From Beijerinckia indica subsp. indica ATCC 9039 (GTDB taxonomy: Bacteria; Pseudomonadota; Alphaproteobacteria; Rhizobiales; Beijerinckiaceae): a stretch of DNA of 64,000 nt. The notes beneath the pieces are model-generated. The model did no database searches, was not told where the DNA came from, and saw only the letters and a list, made by a program, of their open reading frames with translations. The stretch covers positions 3,167,501 to 3,231,500 of the forward strand of contig NC_010581.1 of NCBI RefSeq assembly GCF_000019845.1, read 5' to 3'. This document shows, piece after piece, positions 37,001 through 43,471 of this stretch; position 1 is the first letter of the stretch, and every line of letters starts with the position of its first letter. The position numbers and the translations under genes are program-made.

Positions 37001-37185
37001 TCATCGAGACCACCAAGACGCGACGCGCGCGCGCGAACGGCCTGGACGAGCCGTGTTGCCCGGGCATCAATCCTTGCTTGCACGGCCTTGTCACATTCGA
37101 CCTGCCTCAGCAGGTCTTCGGCAATTGCCTCGTCGGCAGGCGCATAAGGCGCTGAAAAAGGAAGGAATGTCGAACTGGAGGTCAT
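34087..37185 (-). CDS. putA: Bifunctional proline dehydrogenase / glutamate-semialdehyde dehydrogenase PutA
   Basis: A 1032-residue PutA. The proline dehydrogenase barrel covers about 70-480 (GISVKLSALHPRYEARKR, IMVRLVKGAYWDTEIKRAQE, NGANSSFVSR) and the aldehyde dehydrogenase about 550-1020, with catalytic Cys820 (FRSAGQRCSSLRLL) and Glu786 (IAETGG). It oxidises proline to glutamate in two steps, channelling the semialdehyde. The N-terminus begins directly with the alpha-domain and has no ribbon-helix-helix, so this short form does not repress its own operon. Arginase and ornithine aminotransferase lie upstream on the same strand, separated by a strong terminator. Confidence 0.95.
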   Translation of the reverse strand: MTSSSTFLPFSAPYAPADEAIAEDLLRQVECDKAVQARIDARATRLVQAVRARASRLGGLDDLLREYSLSTQEGLALMVLAEALLRVPDDATADRLIADKLASFHEHRNPAGQDPLLVSMADWALGASAHVLTAGRSMEGLVAFLARRLGPTTIRIAARRAMQVLGNHFVLGRTIEEGLARAHLDRSENFYSFDMLGEGARTADDAALYYDAYAQAIGRLGQRAGTRPLPARPGISVKLSALHPRYEARKRTTILPELLPRISQLARLAKTHDLNFTIDAEEADRLEFSLDLVDALLRDPDLAGWKGFGLAVQAYQKRAGTVIDHVVTSARQQGRQIMVRLVKGAYWDTEIKRAQERGLADYPVFTRKAMTDLNYIACAKLLLAARDCVYPQFATHNALTIATIIELATGAGAYEFQRLQGMGEDLYTALREDRSDSRCRVYAPIGAHEHLLPYLVRRLLENGANSSFVSRIGDPNVPVKDLLIRPQTVIGQAANARSQHLPLPCDLHAPDRKTAQGLEFGDRKSVTVLLRRIGETRSALQSARGHKRTPRTGDVLLVSSPIDGTIIGEVNEAQRDLLPDILRVAKEGFRVWSRTPVRERAACLDRCAARLVAEAPEILCLLQKEAGKTLEDAVGEWREAIDFCRYYAAEARHHLSDGVFMPGPTGEQNQLRKLGRGVFVCISPWNFPLSIFLGQVAAALVAGNSVLAKPAEQTPLIAAKIVALLHDCGVPASVLHVLQGDGKIGEALVALPDIAGVAFTGSSAVASHINRALAAKQGPIACLIAETGGINAMIVDATAQLEQVCDDVLTSAFRSAGQRCSSLRLLCLQEEIADDALSLIRGGVEELSVDDPLDLGTDIGPIIDASAHRTLTDHIEMMRREKRLLCHGKVSAGAPKAGFYLAPHIIELKRAEDLDREVFGPILHVVRYKNEDLSKLLDELEDKGYGLTMGIHSRINATIEQICARRLAGNVYINRNMIGAVVGTQPFGGFGLSGTGPKAGGPSYLDRFCVETIVTTNMTAVGGDIKLINSLS

Positions 37186-37218
37186 CGCATGCCTTTCCCA
37201 TCCGATCCTTGGTCCTAA

Positions 37219-37255
37219 TAAAAAACAGAACTCGGGGGCACCCTCCCGAGTTCTG
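37219..37255 (-). terminator. Intrinsic terminator of the rocD-rocF unit
   Basis: Read on the minus strand, CAGAACTCGGG (37255-37245) pairs perfectly with its complement at 37236-37226 around 8 bases and is followed by TTTTTTA. It stops transcription coming from the arginase gene before putA. Confidence 0.85.
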
Positions 37256-37300
37256 TCTCACGCCTGATCGGCCTTCAAAAACGCGCGTTCTAGGGCTCGA

Positions 37301-38212
37301 TCAGAGGTTCGCGATCCAGAGCGGGCTCAACATAGTCATGATGGCCTCGATGATAGGCTCGCGTAATTCGCGCGTTGGCGGCGCTTCGAATTCCGTCATT
37401 TCAAAGCCGACCAGTTCGACGGCCTCGACAATCGTCGCGAGCATGTCCTGAACCGCTTGCGGAGACAGACCCGCATCGACCCGATATTCGGCCGGAAGAT
37501 AGAGAGGGTCGATGACATCGGTATCAATGTGAAACCATACGGGCGCGCCGCCTATGGCATCGAGCAAGGCTTGATGGTCAATATGTCCCTTATGCGCGGT
37601 CAATAATGTGACGCCATGGTGATCGATCAAAGCCTGCTCGCCGGGATCAATATCCCTTTGGCCCACGAGAATGATGCGATCCGCAGAAAGACCGGTGCCC
37701 AATCCAGAGTCCCACAGGCCGCAGAGAGCTGTCAGCACCATGCCGCCGAGATAGCCAGTCGGCGTCGAGGCTGGCGTATTGAAATCACCATGCGCGTCAC
37801 ACCAGATCACTTTGGCGTCCGGACGATGGCGCAGGGCGGCGGCGATCGTCGCCAGGCTCGCGCCACAGCGATTAGCGAAAATCATCGGAAACCGACGATG
37901 CCCCATAATCTCGTCGATCACGCCGCCAACATCGCGAAGATAGGGCGTGGCTTTGTCGAGGCTTTCCCGCCACATGAGATTTTGTGCGGATTCCGGCTCG
38001 CCGAGTTCAAGCACGGGCGCATTGAGCCGCGCGGATGTGGCATGAGCCAGCAAGGAAGCGCCCTGCATGCCGCCGCTCGTATAGCGATCGCAAACCCAGC
38101 CACGCAAGGCCACAATGAAAGGCTCCGCCGCCTGGGCAAGACGGAACGCGCCTTCACCTGTTTGCATCCGAGTAGAAGTCTGCGGGAGGGTCCGAGAAAG
38201 AGTCAAAGTCAT
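37301..38212 (-). CDS. rocF: Arginase family protein
   Basis: A 303-residue arginase/ureohydrolase. Mn-binding motifs are visible as IWCDAHGDFNTP (DAHxD) and WFHIDTDVIDP (DxDxxDP), with MIFANRCGASLATIAAAL upstream, where canonical arginases have GGDHS. That last motif is changed here (NRCGAS), so one metal ligand may be missing or replaced and the substrate could differ from arginine. The ATG at 38212 overlaps the rocD stop (ATGA). Placement with ornithine aminotransferase and PutA favours a role in arginine to glutamate breakdown. Confidence 0.82.
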   Translation of the reverse strand: MTLTLSRTLPQTSTRMQTGEGAFRLAQAAEPFIVALRGWVCDRYTSGGMQGASLLAHATSARLNAPVLELGEPESAQNLMWRESLDKATPYLRDVGGVIDEIMGHRRFPMIFANRCGASLATIAAALRHRPDAKVIWCDAHGDFNTPASTPTGYLGGMVLTALCGLWDSGLGTGLSADRIILVGQRDIDPGEQALIDHHGVTLLTAHKGHIDHQALLDAIGGAPVWFHIDTDVIDPLYLPAEYRVDAGLSPQAVQDMLATIVEAVELVGFEMTEFEAPPTRELREPIIEAIMTMLSPLWIANL

Positions 38213-39447
38213 TTGGCAAAACTCAAGGTCGAAACAGCGGTGGGAAGAGACAGGCTTTCGAGGACCGCGCGGAAAATCCCCACGGCTTCGAGAAGATCGG
38301 CTTCGGTGATGACAAGCGGCGGCGCAAAACGGATCGTCGTCGCATGGGTCTCCTTGGTCAGGACACCCCGTTCCATCATTTTCAGGCAGACTTTTTTGGC
38401 ATCGGCCAGGGCCGGATCGAGATCGACACCCGCCCAAAGCCCTTTGCCCCGCACGGCCAGAACGGCAGGATGGTCGATCGCCCGCAGCGCATCCAACAAC
38501 ACACCACCCAATTTTTCACTTCGCTCCACCAAGTGTTCTTCCTGCAAAACATGCATGGCCTCGCGCGCAACCGCCATGGCGAGCGGATTACCGCCGAAAG
38601 TCGAGCCATGACTACCCGGATCGAAGACATCCATCAGGGAGCGCTTCGCGGCAAAGGCCGAGACCGGCAACAGACCTCCGCCGAGCGCCTTGCCAAGGAT
38701 CAGGCCATCGGGTTTTGCACCTTCATGTTCAAAGGCGAAGGTGCGGCCCGTACGTCCGAAACCTGATTGCACCTCATCGAAAATCAACAGAATGCCATGC
38801 CGATCGCAGAGGCGCCGCAAGGCGGCGAGATAACCAGGGGGAGGCAGAATGATTCCCGCTTCCCCCTGGATCGGCTCGATGAGGACGGCGGCCGTGCGAG
38901 GACCGACCGCCGCCTCCAATGCTCCGGCATCGCCAAACGGCACCAAGACGAAACCAGGCGCAAAGGGGCCGAAACCGCGTCGTGTCGCGGCATCGCTGGA
39001 AAAACCGATGATCGTCGTCGTGCGGCCGTGGAAATTACCGGCGGCGACAATGATCTCGGCTTGATCTTCGGGAATGGAAAGACGATCATATCCGTAACGT
39101 CGCGCCGCCTTGATCGCGGTCTCGACGGCTTCCGCTCCCGTATTCATCGGCAAGCAGGCGTCGAGCCCGGTCAAACGGGCGAGATCCTCGCAAAATGGCC
39201 CGAGCGTATCCGTATGATAGGCGCGAGACACGAGATCCAAACGCTCGAGCTGACGCTTGAGTGCGCCAACAAGGCGCGGATGTAAATGGCCGAAACTCGC
39301 CGCCGAATAGGCGCTCATCATATCGAGATAACGACGCCCGTCGCAGTCGAACAGAAATGCTCCTTGCCCATGGCTTAAAACGACCGGCAAGGGCGCATAA
39401 TTATGCGCTCCGAATCTTTCTTCCTGATCGATGAAATCATGCCTCAA
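38209..39447 (-). CDS. rocD: Ornithine aminotransferase
   Basis: A 412-residue class-III aminotransferase. The PLP lysine is Lys253 (LILGKALGGGLLPVSAF), with the preceding IFDEVQSGFGRTG and the substrate motif MNTGAEAVETAIK. The N-terminal EERFGAHNYAPLPVVLSHGQ is characteristic of ornithine aminotransferases. It converts ornithine and 2-oxoglutarate to glutamate-semialdehyde and glutamate, delivering the intermediate that the PutA dehydrogenase half oxidises. It is coupled to the downstream arginase by a 4-base overlap and is divergent from an Lrp regulator. Confidence 0.93.
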   Translation of the reverse strand: MRHDFIDQEERFGAHNYAPLPVVLSHGQGAFLFDCDGRRYLDMMSAYSAASFGHLHPRLVGALKRQLERLDLVSRAYHTDTLGPFCEDLARLTGLDACLPMNTGAEAVETAIKAARRYGYDRLSIPEDQAEIIVAAGNFHGRTTTIIGFSSDAATRRGFGPFAPGFVLVPFGDAGALEAAVGPRTAAVLIEPIQGEAGIILPPPGYLAALRRLCDRHGILLIFDEVQSGFGRTGRTFAFEHEGAKPDGLILGKALGGGLLPVSAFAAKRSLMDVFDPGSHGSTFGGNPLAMAVAREAMHVLQEEHLVERSEKLGGVLLDALRAIDHPAVLAVRGKGLWAGVDLDPALADAKKVCLKMMERGVLTKETHATTIRFAPPLVITEADLLEAVGIFRAVLESLSLPTAVSTLSFAK

Positions 39448-39640
39448 AGGGATGCTCGCGCTGTTCTGGACTGTGAGAAAATCATGGCACGAGCGCTGGC
39501 GTTTTTGGCGCGGAAATCAGAGCTTTCGCCGCATAATATGCATATCCCCCAGCCCTTCGCCGCCAATTGTTCGGTCGCTTGTTTTCAGCGGGAGTTCAAA
39601 CGCTTATTGTAGCGAAGCGACGAAAGACGAGACTCATTCC

Positions 39641-40141
39641 ATGACACGGCGCCATGTTGTCGATGAAACCGATCTGAGGATCATGAAGCGTCTGCAGCTC
39701 GACGCGCGGCTCAGCAATGTCCGTCTGGCCGAGGATGTGCATCTCTCGCCGAGCGCCTGTCTCGAACGGGTGAAGACACTTGAAAAGGAAGGATTGATTC
39801 GCCGCTATATGGCCGATTTCGACCTGTCGAAAATATGCAGTTCGGTGATGTTGATGGTCGAAGTCATCCTCGAAAATCACCGCGAGGCGGATTTCGAGCG
39901 CTTTCTGGCGGCGATCCGCAAACGCGAGGAAGTGCTCGAATGTTTCAAGATCGGCGGCCGTATCGATTATCTGATGCGCGTCATTTGCCGGGATATAGAA
40001 CATTACAATGAATTGTCGGATTTCATGAGCCGTGGCGAATTAGGAGTCGAAAAATTCCATGGCCATGTGGTGCTGGCGACAGACAAAAATTTTGAAGGCT
40101 ATCCGCTGGATCTTCTGATCGAACCACGTGGGCGTTCCTGA
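39641..40141 (+). CDS. Lrp/AsnC family transcriptional regulator
   Basis: A 166-residue Lrp/AsnC protein: N-terminal HTH (DETDLRIMKRLQLDARLSNV, RLAEDVHLSPSACLERVKTL) and a C-terminal RAM ligand-binding domain (VMLMVEVILENHREADFERF, DYLMRVICRDIEHYNELSDF). The start at 39641 is chosen for family length; the frame is open much further upstream. It is divergent from rocD across about 190 bases, the usual layout for amino-acid-responsive control of arginine or proline catabolism. Ornithine, arginine or proline are the likely effectors by context only. Confidence 0.9.
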   Translation: MTRRHVVDETDLRIMKRLQLDARLSNVRLAEDVHLSPSACLERVKTLEKEGLIRRYMADFDLSKICSSVMLMVEVILENHREADFERFLAAIRKREEVLECFKIGGRIDYLMRVICRDIEHYNELSDFMSRGELGVEKFHGHVVLATDKNFEGYPLDLLIEPRGRS

Positions 40142-40293
40142 TCAATGCCTCTGAAGACATTCTGGCACGGGTGCGCTGAAGAACGCTGAGTTGATCTTGA
40201 CATCGATGAATAAAAAGACGCTTGGTCACAGTCCTTTCCGGGAGGATGAAGATCAAGGGTCCTCGCGCCCAAGAGTCAATAGGTTCAACATCG

Positions 40294-40860
40294 ATGGAAG
40301 AATTGCCGCACGAACATATCGAGCACGCCGAGCATGCCGGACATGCCGTCCAGGAGAATAATCGGTTCCTGATCACCGTATCTGGAACAATCGCGGTCTT
40401 GGCCGTCCTTGCGGCAGTCATCGCTAGCCTGGAAACCATTGAGACGGGTGCAGCCATTGCCGAAAAGAACGAGGCTGTCCTCAAACAGAGCCAGGCCAGT
40501 GACCAATGGGCTTTCTATCAGGCCAAAAGTATCAAGCAGAATCTTTATGATATCGCTGCCAGCGCGGGGAGTGCCAAATCGGACGAATACGCCCGACGCG
40601 CCGAGCGCTACGAGGACGAGACCGCTGAGATCAAAAAGAAAGCGGACGAATACGAACACGAACGCGATGAGAAACTCGCTGCCGGTGAACGGCATGAAAT
40701 TCAACATCGTGGGCTGACCCTGGCAGCAACGCTTGTCCATGTCGGCATTGCCGTCGCGACCATAGCCATCATCACCAGAGGGCAGCGTTGGCCCTGGTAT
40801 GCAGCGATGGTGCTGGGTGTCGCTGGAGCCGTCAAAGCAACATGGAGCTATTTGGGGTGA
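40294..40860 (+). CDS. DUF4337 membrane protein
   Basis: A 188-residue DUF4337 protein. A His/Glu-rich N-terminus (MEELPHEHIEHAEHAGHA) precedes one membrane helix (ITVSGTIAVLAVLAAVIASL). A charged coiled-coil follows (AERYEDETAEIKKKADEYEH), with two further helices at the C-terminus. The family is uncharacterised, and the His-rich start could bind metal. The frame is open from 40222, with an alternative ATG at 40246 placed too close to its GGGAGG; family members start MEEL-like, hence 40294. No operon partner is evident. Confidence 0.8.
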   Translation: MEELPHEHIEHAEHAGHAVQENNRFLITVSGTIAVLAVLAAVIASLETIETGAAIAEKNEAVLKQSQASDQWAFYQAKSIKQNLYDIAASAGSAKSDEYARRAERYEDETAEIKKKADEYEHERDEKLAAGERHEIQHRGLTLAATLVHVGIAVATIAIITRGQRWPWYAAMVLGVAGAVKATWSYLG

Positions 40861-41018
40861 GAGGGCTCTAGAGTGTCACTCCTGATGCCAATTTTCGATC
40901 GCCACACGTGCGGCACACAAGATCACCGGCTCAGCGAGGGAGAGCAAACCGCATCCTCTTGTTTCCACGGCTGCTCTCATCATTTAAAAACCTCACTGAT
41001 CATCTGGCCATCTGAGGA

Positions 41019-41792
41019 TCACTTCGTCGTGTAACCACCATTGATGAGGATGGTCTGGCCGGTAATCCACCATCCGTCCGAGACGAGAAATCGAATGAAG
41101 GGCACGATATCCTCAATATCGGTCAGGCCAGTTTTGGAGAATTGGGAGAGCGCCGCCGCTGTCTTGTGATAGGCGACAGCATCCGCGCCCTCGGCCGGAT
41201 AAAAGAACGGCGTATCCATCGGGCCGGGGCCAACCGCCGTCACCGAAATGCCGCGTTCGCCAAACTCCTTGGACGCTGCACGGGTGAAATGCTCGACTGG
41301 CGCCTTGGTGCCGGCATAAGCCGCATAAAAGGGCGTGAAAGCGCCGAGCAGGGAGGTGACGAGCGTCACGAGCTTGCCGTTGTCGTTCAGATGTTTGCCG
41401 GCTTCCTTGATGAAGAAGAAAGCGGTTTTGGCATTTACCGCAGCCATTTCGTCATATTCAGCCTCGGAAATCTCGACGAAAGGCTTTTTCAAAACCTTGC
41501 CGACCGTATTGATGGCAATATCCGGCTTGCCAACCGCGGCGATCGTATCGGCAAAAAGTTTTTCCACTGCACCGGCCGTGGTCAGATCGGCCTGGAAGGC
41601 GAATGCCTGGGCGCCGGCTGTCTTGATTGCAGCGATGGTTTTCTCCGCCTCAGCCGTGGTCGCGGCACTATTGTAATGGATGGCCACAGCTTTGGCACCC
41701 TGCTCCGCCAAATCGCGGGCGATCAAGCCGCCGAGATTTTTGGCGCCGCCTGCGATGAGCACCGTCTTTCCCTTGATCCTATGATCGGCCAT
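41019..41792 (-). CDS. SDR family oxidoreductase
   Basis: A 257-residue short-chain dehydrogenase with a variant cofactor loop AGGAKNLGG (instead of TGxxxGIG) near residues 14-22, Ser147, and Tyr159-Lys163 (YAGTK). The ending WWITGQTILINGGYTTK is the usual SDR C-terminus. The closest recognisable group is the SDR proteins beside LysR regulators in Proteobacteria. The start at 41792 has GGAGAA about 8 bases upstream. It is divergent from a LysR gene at 41930, which likely regulates it. The substrate is unknown. Confidence 0.9.
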   Translation of the reverse strand: MADHRIKGKTVLIAGGAKNLGGLIARDLAEQGAKAVAIHYNSAATTAEAEKTIAAIKTAGAQAFAFQADLTTAGAVEKLFADTIAAVGKPDIAINTVGKVLKKPFVEISEAEYDEMAAVNAKTAFFFIKEAGKHLNDNGKLVTLVTSLLGAFTPFYAAYAGTKAPVEHFTRAASKEFGERGISVTAVGPGPMDTPFFYPAEGADAVAYHKTAAALSQFSKTGLTDIEDIVPFIRFLVSDGWWITGQTILINGGYTTK

Positions 41793-41929
41793 GCCGTGTT
41801 CTCCTGCCTTGAATCGAGCGGGCAACCTGACGCCCACTTTCCCAAGGGGAGGCTATTTGTCTATTCTAACGTATAAAGATGCTTTTGCTGACATCATCTG
41901 TCGTTATCTGCGAACAATAGAGACGTTTC

Positions 41930-42880
41930 TTGGACCGGATCGACCTTTTGCGGATCTTCGTGCGCGTGGTCGAAAGCGCAAGTTTCACCAAGGCGGCCGA
42001 GACGCTTGGCATGCCGCGTTCCTCCGTCTCGACAGCCGTGCACGATCTTGAAACCAGAGTCGGCGCCCGGCTCTTGCACCGCACCACCCGTCATGTCGCG
42101 CCGACGCAAGACGGCAATGCCTTCTTCGCGCGCTGCCAACGCCTGATCGCCGATTATGAAGAGACCGAGGGCCTGTTCCGGCAATCCTCCCCGCGGCCGC
42201 GTGGCAAACTCAGGATCAATGTCCCGGGCCGTTTCGGCCGCTTGATCATCGCGCCGGCCTTGCCCGGCTTCTTCGCGCTTTATCCCGAGGTCGAGATCGA
42301 ATTAGGGGTGACCGACCGTACGGTGGATCTCGTTCAAGATGGCGTGGATTGCGCGATCCGCGTCGGGCCGCTCATGGATTCAAGCCTGGTTGCCCGCAAG
42401 ATTGGCGATCTCGTCCTGATCAATTGCGCGAGTCCGCGCTATCTTGCTGCCCATGGTACTCCACGGAATATAGAGGAATTGCGCCGACATCTCGCCGTCA
42501 ATTATCTCTCCCCGGCGAGCGGAAGGATCGACGAATGGGAATGGGTCGAGAACGGCAAGATCCATTCCCTGCCCTTGCCCAGTCAGGTGACAGTCAATAA
42601 TGCCGACGCCATGATTGCCTGCTGCCTCGCCGGCCTCGGCCTGATCCAGATCCCCGCCTATGATGTCGCGGTTCATCTCGCCACCGGCGAACTGGTCGAA
42701 GTCATGCCGGACCATTGCGCGCCGCCCCTGCCCATGACGATCCTCTATCCGCATCGCCATCATGTATCGCGACGCCTTCAGGTTTTCATCGAATGGGTGA
42801 CCACCCTCTTGCTTGCACGAATTCCGGCCGAGGCGGTTTCCCCTCACCAGGAGGAGCACAATGCTCCTCCCAACCGGTAG
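41930..42880 (+). CDS. LysR-family transcriptional regulator
   Basis: A 316-residue LysR protein, probably starting at the TTG at 41930 because the N-terminus MDRIDLLRIFVRVVESASFT fits the family exactly there. The HTH (FTKAAETLGMPRSSVSTAVH) is followed by the effector domain (LRINVPGRFGRLIIAPALPG). It belongs to the CrgA/DmlR-like LysR group. It is divergent from the SDR gene with a 137-base spacer. The weak start codon suggests low expression. Confidence 0.9.
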   Translation: MDRIDLLRIFVRVVESASFTKAAETLGMPRSSVSTAVHDLETRVGARLLHRTTRHVAPTQDGNAFFARCQRLIADYEETEGLFRQSSPRPRGKLRINVPGRFGRLIIAPALPGFFALYPEVEIELGVTDRTVDLVQDGVDCAIRVGPLMDSSLVARKIGDLVLINCASPRYLAAHGTPRNIEELRRHLAVNYLSPASGRIDEWEWVENGKIHSLPLPSQVTVNNADAMIACCLAGLGLIQIPAYDVAVHLATGELVEVMPDHCAPPLPMTILYPHRHHVSRRLQVFIEWVTTLLLARIPAEAVSPHQEEHNAPPNR

Positions 42881-43060
42881 ACCATCAAATCGAAAGCAAT
42901 GTCCCTTTCGGATCAATTATTTTCAAGAGAATCAACAAATTAGTTGTTTTCTATAGATTTACTTGACTTGCCCTCTCGTGTCATTATTCTGTCATTATGG
43001 GACATATTTGTTTATATTCAGCTTGCTATCACCTCCCGCTTTAGCAGAAACACCAGCGCC

Positions 43061-43456
43061 ATGGCCGATCCATCACCCTCGGGGCAAACGACAAAAGCAT
43101 CTTTGAACAAGGGTTTGCCGCCAGTCCGTCCATCCAAGACCACACCCGCCAAGTCCACGCGAGCCAAGCCCACACGCGCGGCGGCGCCGCAGCCGGGCCA
43201 AAGCGCTTGGTCCAAGATCAGCAAGACCTTCGGTCCTTTCGTCTCGGCTGGCTGCGAAGCGGTCCAGGATGCCTATGCCTCGATCGCTCAGGTTCTGCTC
43301 GAAAGAGTTGAAAATCTGGAAGACCGCTATGCCGAGCGGAAGGCGCTCCAGCGAAAGGCGACCCGTGCGGCGCGTCATTCGACCAGAGCGCTCTCGACAT
43401 CCGCCACCACGACCGTGGCCTCCGCCAAGAGCCGTCGTCCCTCTTCCTCGAAGTAG
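43061..43456 (+). CDS. Small basic Ala/Ser/Thr-rich protein upstream of P-type ATPase
   Basis: A 131-residue protein not assigned to a family. The first 45 residues are Pro/Ala/Lys-rich and histone-H1-like (KTTPAKSTRAKPTRAAAP). A short amphipathic helix follows (SAGCEAVQDAYASIAQVLLE, RVENLEDRYAERKALQRKAT), and the tail is again Ser/Thr/Arg-rich. The start at 43061 is tentative; the frame is open from 42944. It ends 15 bases before the P-type ATPase gene and is probably co-transcribed, so it may be an accessory protein of the transporter. Confidence 0.6.
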   Translation: MADPSPSGQTTKASLNKGLPPVRPSKTTPAKSTRAKPTRAAAPQPGQSAWSKISKTFGPFVSAGCEAVQDAYASIAQVLLERVENLEDRYAERKALQRKATRAARHSTRALSTSATTTVASAKSRRPSSSK

Positions 43457-43471
43457 AGTGCCTCGCCAAAA

